Below, in pieces: positions 33,229-42,407 of a DNA stretch of 64,000 nucleotides (positions are counted from its first letter, which is position 1; each line of letters starts with the position of its first letter). Source of the stretch: Afifella sp. IM 167 (GTDB lineage Bacteria; Pseudomonadota; Alphaproteobacteria; Rhizobiales; Afifellaceae); assembly GCF_020144925.1 (NCBI RefSeq), contig NZ_NSLC01000006.1, positions 295,181 to 359,180 on the forward strand, in the 5' to 3' direction. A program made the translations under genes and the position numbers. The notes under the pieces are model-generated. The model had not been told where the DNA came from and did not search any database. It was given only the letters and a program-made list of their open reading frames with translations.

Positions 33229-34509
33229 GTGACTGATAGAATTTGTCTCTCCGTGATCGGCCTCGGCTATGTCGGCCTGCCGGTCGCCGTCGCCTTCGCC
33301 CGCAAGGGCTATGAGGTCGTGGCGTTCGACATCGACAGGGGCCGCGTCAGGGACCTTGCCGCCGGAAGGGACCGCAATGGCGAGGTGACGGGCGTGGATC
33401 TCGCACTCCCGACGCTCGCGATCACCGACGATGCCGATTCCCTTCAAAGGGCCGCCATCCACATCATCACGGTGCCGACGCCGATCACCCCTTCGCGCCA
33501 GCCGGATTTCGGCCCGCTGCGCTCCGCATCGCGGATGGTCGGGCAGCATCTGAAACAGGGCGATGTCGTCGTCTACGAATCGACCGTTTATCCGGGCGCG
33601 ACCGAAGAGGTCTGCGTGCCGATCCTCGAAGAGGAGAGCGGGCTTGTGTTCGGCTCCGGCTTTTCCGTCGGCTATTCGCCCGAGCGCATCAATCCCGGCG
33701 ATCAGTCCCACCGCTTCGAGACGATCGCCAAGGTCGTCTCCGCCTCCGACGCGCAGACGCTCGACCTTCTCTCCGATCTCTACGGCTCGGTCCTGACGGC
33801 GAAGGTGCACCGCGCCCCCTCGATCCAGGTCGCGGAGGCGGCGAAGGTGATCGAGAACACCCAGCGCGATCTCAACATCGCGCTGATGAACGAACTGGCG
33901 CTGATCTTCGACCGGCTCGGCCTGCGCACCGCCGACGTTCTGGCGGCCGCGCGCACCAAGTGGAATTTCATCGACTTCACGCCGGGCCTCGTGGGCGGCC
34001 ACTGCATCGGCGTCGACCCCTATTATCTGACGGCCAAGGCGGAGGAGGTCGGGCACCACCCAGAAGTCATCCTTGCCGGCCGCCGCACCAACGATGGTAT
34101 GGGGGCCTTCATTGCCCGCAAGGCCGTCAAATTGATGATTGGCCAGGGCTTCCGGGTCCGCGACACCAGGATCGGCATCTTCGGCCTGACCTTCAAGGAG
34201 AACGTCTCGGACCTGCGCAACAGCCGCGTGCCGGACATCGTGGCGGAACTGCGCGAATACGGCATCGAGCCCCTTGTGCATGATCCTGTGGCAGATGCCG
34301 ACATTGCCCGCCACGAATACGGCATCTCGCTTTGCGACATGGAGGCGATGACCGGCCTCGACGCTCTGGTCTTCGCCGTGCCGCATGCCGTCTATCTGGA
34401 AGATGACGGCGCCAGACTCTTCCGCCTGATGAATGACGGCGGCGTCGTGCTGGACGTGAAATCCCGTCTGAAGACCTGTCCCGACAATCTCCTCTACTGG
34501 AGTCTGTGA
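33229..34509 (+). CDS. UDP-N-acetylhexosamine 6-dehydrogenase (WbpO/TviB type)
   Basis: NAD-dependent enzyme that oxidises C6 of a UDP-HexNAc, most likely UDP-GalNAc, to the uronic acid in two steps. The protein has 426 residues. Residues 11-18 are GLGYVGLP, the catalytic Cys259 lies in VGGHCIGVDPYYL, and VIENTQRDLNIALMNE and TFKENVSDLRNSR are diagnostic of the TviB/WbpO group rather than UDP-glucose dehydrogenases. GTG start with a GACAGGA site upstream. GalE at 29846 could supply UDP-GalNAc, and the AsnB-like proteins downstream could amidate the acid. Confidence 0.92.
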   Translation: MTDRICLSVIGLGYVGLPVAVAFARKGYEVVAFDIDRGRVRDLAAGRDRNGEVTGVDLALPTLAITDDADSLQRAAIHIITVPTPITPSRQPDFGPLRSASRMVGQHLKQGDVVVYESTVYPGATEEVCVPILEEESGLVFGSGFSVGYSPERINPGDQSHRFETIAKVVSASDAQTLDLLSDLYGSVLTAKVHRAPSIQVAEAAKVIENTQRDLNIALMNELALIFDRLGLRTADVLAAARTKWNFIDFTPGLVGGHCIGVDPYYLTAKAEEVGHHPEVILAGRRTNDGMGAFIARKAVKLMIGQGFRVRDTRIGIFGLTFKENVSDLRNSRVPDIVAELREYGIEPLVHDPVADADIARHEYGISLCDMEAMTGLDALVFAVPHAVYLEDDGARLFRLMNDGGVVLDVKSRLKTCPDNLLYWSL

Positions 34510-34548
34510 CGCGGTCGGGGTCCGCACGAGAGATCGGAAGAAGCCGTC

Positions 34549-35823
34549 ATGACAGAAGCAAGCGCCGCCGGAACCGCCGCTCTCCGATCGGAGGACGAGG
34601 TATCTTTCAAAGCCCTGACGGGCCGGCGGATCGTCGTCATTTGCCAGGGATTGCCCCATCCCTCGCGCGGGGCGAGCCGCGTTCTTTTCTACTACTATGT
34701 CGAAGGGCTGCTGGAAGCCGGTGTGAAGGTCACTCTCCTCGTTCTGGACGAGGGCGCTTCCCCGCCGGAAGAGCGGGACGTCGAAAGCCTGCGTGAGATG
34801 CTTGCCGCACGCGGCGAGATCGAGATCCGGCGGGTTCCGGGCTTTCCCCTCCTTCGCCACGGCCTTTTCGGCCTTTCGCCGGAAGAGGGCGTCGCACGCA
34901 AGGTCGAGGAAGCGGTCGGCGAGGCGGGAGGCGATCTCGCCCTGATTTTCGACTGGCAGGCAGCGGCGGTGGCACAGGATCTGGAAATCCCGCGCGTCGT
35001 ATGGCTCGGCGACCTGCAGTTCGAGACCCTCTACTACCATACGAAATTCGCGATGGAGGAGGGGAGCCGCCGCTACGATCGGCGCCTGCTGCTTCCTTTG
35101 CGTATGGCGCAACTCAAGCGGTTCTACGCGAGGATCCTCGCCGGCGCCTCGATCATCGTTTCATCGAAATCCTCCGAGGAGCGGATGGCGGCCCTCGGAC
35201 TGAGATCGGCCTATCTTCCCTATCCCTGGCCCCCTCTGCCGCAGCCCGATCCGAGGCCGGAAAAGGCGGCAACGCCGAGTTTCCTCTTTAGCGGCACCCT
35301 CCAGGCGCTGGGCAGTCGCGCAGCCTTCCACGCTCTTTTCCGCGACGTCTATCCGAGACTGAAGGAAGCGTTCGGCGCCGGCGGATTCGCGGTTCTTATT
35401 ACCGGGCTCGGGGAGCTTCCGGGCTGGGTGGCGGCCGAAGTCGAGAAGCGGCCGGAGATTCGCCATCTCGGCTATGTCGACGATCTTGCTGCCGTCATGG
35501 CGACGGCGACGGCCTTCATGGCACCGATCGATGTGCCGGTCGGAAATCGCAGCCGCATCCTCACCTGCATGGCGGCCGGCCTTCCCGTCGTCGCCCATCC
35601 GTACACGGCACTCGGCAATCCGCTTCTGCGCGACGGCGAGACATGCCTGCTCGCATCGACGCCTGACGATTTCGTTTCGCGCCTCGTCGCACTCAGCCGG
35701 GATTCCGATCTGGCGGAGGCGCTGTCCCGGCGCGCCGAACAGGCCTACGCAGCCCATCATTTCCCGGGGGTGGCGAGCGCGCTGCTCGTTCAGTACTTGT
35801 CAGGCACCCTATCCAAAGGATAG
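34549..35823 (+). CDS. glycosyltransferase, GT-B fold (GT4-like)
   Basis: A 424-residue glycosyltransferase. The N-terminal domain begins with IVVICQGLPHPSRGASRVLFYYYVEGLLEAG, the glycine-rich opening of GT4 enzymes. The C-terminal domain has FLFSGTLQALGSR, RHLGYVDDLAAVMATATAFMAPIDVPVGNRSRILTCMAAGLPVVAHP. The usual acidic EX7E motif is replaced by a NRSRILTCMAAGLPV arrangement, so it is a divergent member. Residues 105-150 are Glu/Gly-rich. Acceptor and donor are unknown. It lies 39 nt after the dehydrogenase gene and 38 nt before the C-methyltransferase. Confidence 0.78.
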   Translation: MTEASAAGTAALRSEDEVSFKALTGRRIVVICQGLPHPSRGASRVLFYYYVEGLLEAGVKVTLLVLDEGASPPEERDVESLREMLAARGEIEIRRVPGFPLLRHGLFGLSPEEGVARKVEEAVGEAGGDLALIFDWQAAAVAQDLEIPRVVWLGDLQFETLYYHTKFAMEEGSRRYDRRLLLPLRMAQLKRFYARILAGASIIVSSKSSEERMAALGLRSAYLPYPWPPLPQPDPRPEKAATPSFLFSGTLQALGSRAAFHALFRDVYPRLKEAFGAGGFAVLITGLGELPGWVAAEVEKRPEIRHLGYVDDLAAVMATATAFMAPIDVPVGNRSRILTCMAAGLPVVAHPYTALGNPLLRDGETCLLASTPDDFVSRLVALSRDSDLAEALSRRAEQAYAAHHFPGVASALLVQYLSGTLSKG

Positions 35824-35861
35824 CGAGTGCTGGCCTTTCGCAGCAGCATTTCGGAGCAGAT

Positions 35862-37121
35862 ATGACCGCCTTGCACGATATTTCCGTGGGCCCCATCGAG
35901 GCGTGCCAGATTTGCGGGTCCCGCAATATTGAGCCCGTCGTCGATCTTGGCCACCAGGCTCCCTGTGATTCGCTGCTGACGCCGTCTCAGCTTCGGGAGG
36001 CGGAATCGACCTATCCCCTGCGGCTGGTGCGCTGCATCGATTGCAGCCTGGCCCAGATCGACTACGCGGTCGCTCCGGAAGTTCTTTTCCACAGGGAGTA
36101 TCCCTATCGCAGCGGCATCACCGAGACGCTGCGCAACAATCTGCGTTCGACGGCCTTCTCCATCATCGACCGCTTCGGCCTCTCCGAAGGCAGTCTCGCC
36201 ATCGACCTTGGCTCCAACGACGGGACGCTTCTCTCCGGTTTCAAGGACCGGGGGATGCGCGTGCTCGGCGTCGAGCCCACGGACATCGCCGAGATTGCGA
36301 GAGAGGCGGGGATCGACACCCGCCAGGCCTTCTTCTGCGAAGAGGTCGGGCGGGAGATCGCAGCAGAACGCGGCAAGGCCGCGGTCGTCACCGCGGCGAA
36401 CATGTTCGCGCATGTTGCCCAGCTCGGCAGCCTCATCCGCGGCGTCGAGCATATGCTCCAGCCCGGCGGCCTCTTCGTGACGGAATCGCACTACCTGCTC
36501 GATCTCCTCAAGACGGTGCAATACGATTCCATCTATCACGAGCACCTGAAGTACTACTCGCTGAAAACGATCCTGAAGCTCTTCGAGTACTACGATTTCA
36601 CCGTGGTCGACGTGGAGCGCATCGAGAATTACGGCGGCTCCATTCGTGTCTACGCCATGCTCGGCCGGGGTCACGAAGCCAAACCCAGCGTGGCGGCGAT
36701 GCTGGCGGAGGAGCAGCTTGCAAGACTTGAGGATGCGTCGACCTACGAAGCGTTTGCAGGTCGCGTGAGAAAATCGCGGGTCGACCTGCAGATGCTCATT
36801 CTGGAAGCGATGGCGAACGGTCATCCGGTTCCGGGAATCGGATGCCCCGGCAGGGCGAGTACGCTCATCAGTTACTGCGGGCTCGACGCGCAGGCCGTGC
36901 CCTACATCGCAGAGCAGTCGACCTCGCTGAAGCTCGGCCTTCATCTGCCCGGCAAGCACATACCCATCGTCGACGAGGCCCGGCTGCTGGAAGAGCAGCC
37001 GCCTAAGGCGCTGATGCTGAGCTGGCACTACTGGCGCCCGATCGTGCGCAACATGCGCAGGAAGGGCCTGAAATCGCAGATCATCGTGCCCTTGCCGGAT
37101 GTGACGGTCGCTGAGGAATGA
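35862..37121 (+). CDS. sugar C-methyltransferase (TylCIII/NovU-like, zinc-containing)
   Basis: A 419-residue three-part enzyme. It has an N-terminal zinc-binding domain with Cys15/Cys18 and Cys58/Cys61, a central SAM domain with AIDLGSNDGTLL (about 111-122), and a C-terminal Methyltransf_14-type domain with PGIGCPGRASTLISYCGL. The YDSIYHEHLKYYS motif (about 222-234) holds the conserved His-Glu-His residues of NDP-4-keto-deoxysugar C3-methyltransferases. It would add a methyl branch to a keto sugar. The next gene, an oxidoreductase, overlaps it by 4 nt and could reduce the product. Which keto-sugar it uses (from Gmd or the CapD-type enzyme) is not known. Confidence 0.88.
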   Translation: MTALHDISVGPIEACQICGSRNIEPVVDLGHQAPCDSLLTPSQLREAESTYPLRLVRCIDCSLAQIDYAVAPEVLFHREYPYRSGITETLRNNLRSTAFSIIDRFGLSEGSLAIDLGSNDGTLLSGFKDRGMRVLGVEPTDIAEIAREAGIDTRQAFFCEEVGREIAAERGKAAVVTAANMFAHVAQLGSLIRGVEHMLQPGGLFVTESHYLLDLLKTVQYDSIYHEHLKYYSLKTILKLFEYYDFTVVDVERIENYGGSIRVYAMLGRGHEAKPSVAAMLAEEQLARLEDASTYEAFAGRVRKSRVDLQMLILEAMANGHPVPGIGCPGRASTLISYCGLDAQAVPYIAEQSTSLKLGLHLPGKHIPIVDEARLLEEQPPKALMLSWHYWRPIVRNMRRKGLKSQIIVPLPDVTVAEE

Positions 37122-38170
37122 CGGCTGAGCGCCTTCGAGTGGCGGTGATCGGAACCGGCTATGGCGCGGCGGTGCATGTTCCTGCGATCATGGCGAGGCC
37201 CGATCTGGCTCTGGCGAGCGTGACGGACAACGGCTCGGGCAGGGCGGCACAGATCGCCTCTTGCGGAGCCGCGGCCTTCAACGACTGGCGCGCAGCGCTC
37301 GACCATCTTGAGGGCGGGGCGGCGGTGATTGCGGTGCCGCCTGCGGCCCAGAAAGAAATTGCCGTTGCTGCGGCGAAGCGGGGGATCGCCCTCCTTTGCG
37401 AGAAGCCGGTCGGGCGCGACCTGGCCGAATGCACGGCGGTCAGGGCGGCAGCCGAGGCCAGCCGAAGCGTGGCTGCGACCGGCTTTCAGTTCCGCTTCGA
37501 ACCCGGCATCCTGCGCCTCAGGAAGTCGATAGAGACGGGGGGCCTCGGAAAGCTGCGCGAGATCGAGGTGCAGTGGCACACGGCCGGCCGCGCCGATCCT
37601 GCCCGCCCGATGAGCTGGAATTACCGGAGCGAATCCGGCGGCGGCATACTCCTGTCGCACATGACGCACATCCTCGATCTCCTCTCCTGGCTCGGGGCCG
37701 GAAGAGTGGAGAGGATCGACGGCCGGCTCGCAACGCGGGTTGCCGAGCGTCCGGGGACTGGCGGGGCGATGGAGAGCGCCAGCGCAGAAGATTTCGCTGC
37801 GGCCTGGATGCGAACGGATCGCGGCGTCGGCGTCTACGCCTCGATCGGCAACAGCCAGAGAGGCGGTCGCGGCCTGCGCATAACGGTCCTTGGCGAGCTC
37901 GGCACGGCGGTCTTCGAACACACGGCGCCCTTTGCTCCTTCCGACCAGACGCTGGAGATACACGCCGACGGCAAGAAAGACCTCTGGCGGGGAGAGGGCG
38001 AGGCGGATGACACCCGCCTTGCCGCGGGAGCCCTTCTCCTCGACCGCTTCGTTGCAGCGGTCCGTGGAGAGGTGGTTACGGACCTTCCCACGGTGGAAGA
38101 TGCGTGCCATGTCCACGCCGCGCTGGAACGCCTCCGCCGCGCCATCTCCGAACCGGGCTTGCCCGATTGA
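37118..38170 (+). CDS. Gfo/Idh/MocA-family sugar oxidoreductase
   Basis: A 350-residue NAD(P)-dependent dehydrogenase or reductase. The N-terminal Rossmann domain begins VAVIGTGYGAAVHVP (8-22), and the family motif CEKPVGRDLAE follows at about 93-103. The C-terminal alpha/beta domain has GGGILLSHMTHILDLLSWL, with His in the catalytic D/H-x3-H position. Start overlaps the C-methyltransferase stop (ATGA), and the pair resembles the C-methylation then ketoreduction steps of branched deoxysugar pathways. The substrate is inferred, not shown. Confidence 0.88.
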   Translation: MTAERLRVAVIGTGYGAAVHVPAIMARPDLALASVTDNGSGRAAQIASCGAAAFNDWRAALDHLEGGAAVIAVPPAAQKEIAVAAAKRGIALLCEKPVGRDLAECTAVRAAAEASRSVAATGFQFRFEPGILRLRKSIETGGLGKLREIEVQWHTAGRADPARPMSWNYRSESGGGILLSHMTHILDLLSWLGAGRVERIDGRLATRVAERPGTGGAMESASAEDFAAAWMRTDRGVGVYASIGNSQRGGRGLRITVLGELGTAVFEHTAPFAPSDQTLEIHADGKKDLWRGEGEADDTRLAAGALLLDRFVAAVRGEVVTDLPTVEDACHVHAALERLRRAISEPGLPD

Positions 38171-38200
38171 CCGACAGCTAGGCTATCCCGTGAGGGCCAT

Positions 38201-38989
38201 ATGACCATCCGCGACTCCGCAAAAGCGTTTCTGCACAGCCTGCCGCCTTCCCTGCAGGGCCCGGCACGCTGGGCCGGCGACTGGCTGCGCTATCCGCCAG
38301 GGTCCTCCGAGCGGCGCAAGATCGACTGGGTGAGGCGCGTCTACACGCCCTACGGGCGGCAGCAGCGCGTCTCCATCATGCTCGACATTGCGCGTTTCGC
38401 CACGATCAATCGTCCGATCGAAGGCTACTACTTCGAGTTCGGCTCCCACGAGGCGAACACCATGCGGATGGCGTGGGACGCGTTCCATCATCTCTATGGC
38501 TGGCACTTCGTGGCCTTCGATTCCTTCGAGGGGCTGCCGGATATCTCGGCGATCGACCGGCAGGCGATCTGGGGCAAGGGCCGGCTGAAGACGGCCGAAG
38601 AATCGTTCCTGACGATCTGCCACCGACACGGCATCGCGCGCGACCGGCTGACCACGGTGAAGGGCTTTTACGACGACACCCTGACCCCGGAGCTGAAGCG
38701 GAGCTTCCAGCCGAAAAAGGCGGCCGTCGTCTACGTCGACTGCGACCTTTACAAGTCGACGGTGCCTGTCCTCGACTTCATCAAGGATTTCCTGCAGCCC
38801 GGGACCATCATCGTCTTCGACGACTGGAACTGCTTCTACGGCGACCCCGAGCGTGGCGAGCGGCGCGCCTGGGCCGAGTTCCTGTCGGCAAATCCCGAGC
38901 TTCGGTTCGAGCCCTTCGTCTCGACCGGCATGCAGATGTCTTTCATCCATCTCGGGCCATCGATTGAGGAGGAAGGCGCTGGCGCGTGA
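38201..38989 (+). CDS. TylF/MycF-family O-methyltransferase
   Basis: A 262-residue protein with the macrocin-O-methyltransferase-family layout. YYFEFGSHEANTMRMAW is motif I, followed by VAFDSFEGLPD (about 105-115), VVYVDCDLYKSTVPVL (about 178-193) and IIVFDDWNCF (about 203-212), which carry the metal-binding aspartates of the family. Members O-methylate sugar hydroxyls on antibiotics or surface glycans. It starts 30 nt after the oxidoreductase and overlaps the flippase start by 4 nt. A second family member is encoded at 48264. Confidence 0.85.
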   Translation: MTIRDSAKAFLHSLPPSLQGPARWAGDWLRYPPGSSERRKIDWVRRVYTPYGRQQRVSIMLDIARFATINRPIEGYYFEFGSHEANTMRMAWDAFHHLYGWHFVAFDSFEGLPDISAIDRQAIWGKGRLKTAEESFLTICHRHGIARDRLTTVKGFYDDTLTPELKRSFQPKKAAVVYVDCDLYKSTVPVLDFIKDFLQPGTIIVFDDWNCFYGDPERGERRAWAEFLSANPELRFEPFVSTGMQMSFIHLGPSIEEEGAGA

Positions 38990-40434
38990 TCCTTCTGGCG
39001 GCGCTTCGTGATCGCTTTGCCGGCCGCGTCCTCTCGCTAGCCGGGGCGAGCTTTCTTCAGGCCCTGCTTTCCATTGCCCTCTTTCCGCTTGCGACGCGGA
39101 TTCTGGGCGCCGCCGATTTCGGCGTCTATGCGCTGATGATGTCGGTGGTGACGCTTGCCACCGCTCTGGCGGACGGCGGCGCCGGACTGGCCCTCCCGGC
39201 CCATTACGGCCCGCTGGAGAGGGAGCAGCGCGGGCGACTGCTCGCCACCTTCTTTTCCGTCTCGGGCGTTCTGTCGGTGGGCCTGGCGATCGTGCTGATG
39301 CTCGCCTGGCCGTGGCGCGGCCTCCTCTCGCCCGATCTCGGCGACAATCTTTCCTTCATGATCGCTCTTCTCTGCGCCCTGCTCATCCCTCTGAGGGCGG
39401 CCGGGGTCGTGGCGACCACGACATTCTCCGTCTCCGGGCGGGGAGCGGCGATTGCCGGACAGATATGCGCCCAGGCGCTCGCCACCTTCTGTGGCACGCT
39501 CGCCGGTCTCTTCGTCCTGCGGCTCGGCGTGGTTTCGCTCTTCTTCGGGGCGGTTTGCGGAGCCTTCGCCAATGTCGCGACCGCCGCCCTGCTGCTCGGG
39601 CAGGAACCCTGGCGGCGCCCGGCGAGGCGCTGGCTCGCCGTCGCCCTCGCCAATGCGCCCACGGCCGCCTTTGCAGGTCTCGTCGACGGCGTGCGCGCGG
39701 TGGCAGAGAACGCGCTCATCGGCCGTTCGGCGTCGCTGAGAGCCATCGGCTACTACGCGCATGCGAAACTCTACTATTCGCTCGCCCTGATGGGCACCAA
39801 CGCCGTTGCGCACAATATGTGGGCGCCCTCGCTCGGCGAGGCCCGGCAGCCGGAACCGGCCTTCCCGCAGACCGGGCAGATCTGGTCGCTCGTCCATATG
39901 GTTGTCGCCCTGGCCGGCATCGGCACCGTCGTGTTCGGCGACCTGGTGATCTCGGTCCTCACCAACGACACGCTGACGCCCGCCGCCCGTTTCCTGCCGT
40001 GGCTGTTCATCATCCTGCTGGTGCATCTGTCCGGACGGTCCGCGCTGGCGCTTCTCTTCGCGGAAGGGCTCGGCGCGGAAATCACGCGAAGGCGCGCGGC
40101 CATCGCCCTTGCCGCCCTTGCGGCCCTGCCGCTGATCGTCGCCGATTTCGCCGGCATCGGCCTCGATCTCGGCATTCCCGGCGTGCTTCTGGTGCTCTTT
40201 GCCGAAGCGCTGATCTACCGGCTTTACCTGCGCTACCGCTCCAGCGCCTTCGGCACCCTGCCGTTTCAGGACGGCTGGGCGCTTGCCGGCGTCATCGCGA
40301 TCGCCGGGTTCGCCGGCTGGCGGGAGATGCTGGAGCCGCCGTTGTGGGCGCTTGTTCTTGCCTTTCTGGGCTTTGTCGCCGTGTCTCTACCCCTGATTGT
40401 TTTTCGCGCCCTCGGATTGAAGAAAAGATGGTGA
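38986..40434 (+). CDS. polysaccharide flippase (Wzx-like, MOP superfamily)
   Basis: A 482-residue inner-membrane protein with about 12-14 hydrophobic helices. The N-terminal signature LSLAGASFLQALLSIALFPLATRILGAADFGVYALMMSVV matches polysaccharide biosynthesis flippases that move undecaprenyl-linked repeat units to the periplasm. The GTG start overlaps the methyltransferase stop (GTGA). The Wzy-like proteins at 19678 and 23912 would act next. A Wzz-type chain-length protein is not in the window. Confidence 0.88.
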   Translation: MILLAALRDRFAGRVLSLAGASFLQALLSIALFPLATRILGAADFGVYALMMSVVTLATALADGGAGLALPAHYGPLEREQRGRLLATFFSVSGVLSVGLAIVLMLAWPWRGLLSPDLGDNLSFMIALLCALLIPLRAAGVVATTTFSVSGRGAAIAGQICAQALATFCGTLAGLFVLRLGVVSLFFGAVCGAFANVATAALLLGQEPWRRPARRWLAVALANAPTAAFAGLVDGVRAVAENALIGRSASLRAIGYYAHAKLYYSLALMGTNAVAHNMWAPSLGEARQPEPAFPQTGQIWSLVHMVVALAGIGTVVFGDLVISVLTNDTLTPAARFLPWLFIILLVHLSGRSALALLFAEGLGAEITRRRAAIALAALAALPLIVADFAGIGLDLGIPGVLLVLFAEALIYRLYLRYRSSAFGTLPFQDGWALAGVIAIAGFAGWREMLEPPLWALVLAFLGFVAVSLPLIVFRALGLKKRW

Positions 40435-40550
40435 CAACGGTCCGTTCAAAGGCGGTGTTGAATCGTTTTGGCGTATGCTATGGCGCTTGACCCTTGCGGG
40501 CCGTGCCTGCGGCACGAAACCGCGCCAAGGATTGAAGAGGAAGCCCGGCG

Positions 40551-41348
40551 ATGAACCGCGGTAGTTTGCATGAGGCGGCCGAAGGCGCTGCAAGCCTCAT
40601 TCTGGATGGCCATCTCGATGGCTGGGTGGAGGGAGCGATCTTTCCCCGCGAGATGGCCTTCTTTCTGGCCTCGTGCGAGGTGGAAGGGGTCGAGTGCGTC
40701 ATCGAATCGGGCCGGCAGGACGGCTATTCGACGGCAATCCTCGCCGACTGGGCCTCCCGGACGGGCCGGCGCGTCGTCTCCATCGACCTGGAGACCGATC
40801 GCGCGCGGGCCGAATCCTGTCGTGCGCGCCTGTCGCGGTGGAGCGAGGCGGATCTGGTGCGGGGCAGCGCCTACACGGAGTTCGGCCGCAAGGCCGCCGA
40901 GCATCGCGCCGAGCGGACGGCTTTTATCGTCGACGGACCAAAGGGTTGGCCTGCAATTTCGATGATCTGCGGCGCGCTGCACGACAATGTCGCGCTGCTC
41001 TCGCTGCACAATCTCGCTGAAGGCTTCGACACGCGCGCCTTCTTCGAGGACATCGGCGGCCCCGAGATCTTCTACGAATGGGCGTTGCCCGACCCGCCTC
41101 CGGCCTGGCAGGAACTGGAAGCGCGCGAGAAGGCGCAGCTTTCCGCGCAGGGGGCCGCGCGCTCGCTCGAACTCTCTTCGCTCGGGGTCTTGCGCCTCGA
41201 CGATGCCCGGCGGGCGCGCTTGCGCTCGCTGCGCGGATCTCAGTTCGGGCTGCACCAGCCGGAGATCGTCCGCGGCTTCTACAAGGCGGGCGCCTATGGC
41301 CCTGCGACGAAGCTCTACGGCCTGTCCTATCGGCTCCTGGGGCGCTGA
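40551..41348 (+). CDS. putative class I methyltransferase-like protein directly upstream of neuB
   Basis: A 265-residue protein with a weak SAM-methyltransferase-like fold. VECVIESGRQDGYSTAILADW (about 47-67) occupies the motif I position with SGRQDG in place of the usual GxGxG, and RRVVSIDLETDRA follows with the strand-2 acid. AFIVDGPKGWPAISMI resembles motif IV. The C-terminal 100 residues are not recognised and end GFYKAGAYGPATKLYGL. The neuB start follows its stop with no gap. A 116-bp gap upstream contains a small hairpin (40502-40516), so a new transcript could begin there. A role in modifying the nonulosonic acid is only a positional guess. Confidence 0.6.
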   Translation: MNRGSLHEAAEGAASLILDGHLDGWVEGAIFPREMAFFLASCEVEGVECVIESGRQDGYSTAILADWASRTGRRVVSIDLETDRARAESCRARLSRWSEADLVRGSAYTEFGRKAAEHRAERTAFIVDGPKGWPAISMICGALHDNVALLSLHNLAEGFDTRAFFEDIGGPEIFYEWALPDPPPAWQELEAREKAQLSAQGAARSLELSSLGVLRLDDARRARLRSLRGSQFGLHQPEIVRGFYKAGAYGPATKLYGLSYRLLGR

Positions 41349-42341
41349 ATGGTGACGGTGATAGCCGAGATAGGCTCCGTCCACGACGGATCTTTCGGCA
41401 ACGCGCAGAAGTTGATCGCCGTCGCCGCCGAATGCGGGGCCGACGCCGTCAAGTTTCAGACTCACATCGCCGAGGCCGAGACGCTGCGCGATGCGCCGGC
41501 GCCGGCCTATTTCTCCGACGAGCCCCGCTTCGACTATTTCCGCCGTACGGCTTTCACGCTCGACCAATGGCGCCGGCTCGCCGCCGATTGCGAGGGCAGG
41601 GGTGTGACCTTTCTCTCCTCGCCGTTTTCGCTGGAAGCGGTCGATCTTCTCGAGCAGGTGGGCGTCGGCGCCTACAAGGTGCCTTCGGGCGAGGTGACGA
41701 ACCTGCCGCTCCTGGAGAGGATCGCCGCCACGGGCAAGCCCGTCTATCTTTCCTCCGGAATGAGCGACTGGCGCGAACTCGACGAGGCGGTTGAGGCCTT
41801 GAAGGGCGGCGGACAGGTCACCGTTCTGCAATGCAGCTCCGCCTATCCCTGCCCGCCGGAGCGCGTGGGCCTCAATGTCATCGGAGAAATGGCTGAGAGG
41901 TGGGGTCTGCCGGTCGGCTTTTCCGACCACACCGACGGGCCGGCGGCCGCGATCGCGGCCGTCGCCCTCGGGGCGAGCGTCGTCGAAAAGCACATCACCT
42001 TTTCGCGCCTGATGTACGGCTCGGACGCGGCGAATGCGACCGAGCCGCCGCAGTTCCGCGAGTTCGTCCAGGCCTTGCGGGCGGTTCAGAAGATGCGCGC
42101 GAACCCGGTGGACAAGGACGATCTCACTCCTTATCGCGACATGAAGAAGATATTCGAGAAGTCCGTCGTTGCGGCGCGCGATCTTCCCGAAGGGCACGTC
42201 CTGGGAGAAGGGGACCTCGCCTACAAGAAGCCTGGAGACGGCCTGCCGGCGCGGCGCTGGCGCGACGTTCTCGGGCGGCGTCTCGTTCGTGACGTGAAGG
42301 CCGATCAGAAACTGTCCGAAGGTGATCTGGCGTCCGCGTAG
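41349..42341 (+). CDS. neuB: nonulosonic acid (N-acetylneuraminate-type) synthase
   Basis: Condenses phosphoenolpyruvate with an N-acetylated six-carbon sugar (ManNAc or a related hexose) to form a nine-carbon acid. The 330-residue protein has the TIM-barrel NeuB domain: VIAEIGSVHDG (4-14), DAVKFQTH (32-39), FLSSPFS, YKVPSGEVTNLPLL, SSGMSDW, CSSAYPCPPERVGL and GFSDHTDG. A C-terminal antifreeze-like SAF domain follows (about 268-330, from VVAARDLPEGHVL). It lies in order with neuC and neuA. Neu5Ac is the simplest product; legionaminate or pseudaminate synthases have the same fold. Confidence 0.92.
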   Translation: MVTVIAEIGSVHDGSFGNAQKLIAVAAECGADAVKFQTHIAEAETLRDAPAPAYFSDEPRFDYFRRTAFTLDQWRRLAADCEGRGVTFLSSPFSLEAVDLLEQVGVGAYKVPSGEVTNLPLLERIAATGKPVYLSSGMSDWRELDEAVEALKGGGQVTVLQCSSAYPCPPERVGLNVIGEMAERWGLPVGFSDHTDGPAAAIAAVALGASVVEKHITFSRLMYGSDAANATEPPQFREFVQALRAVQKMRANPVDKDDLTPYRDMKKIFEKSVVAARDLPEGHVLGEGDLAYKKPGDGLPARRWRDVLGRRLVRDVKADQKLSEGDLASA

Positions 42342-42407
42342 AGCGGAGCGCCGAACCTCACTCCTCCTGCCTGTCACGGGAGGGGAACAACGAGAGTTTG
42401 AGAGACG

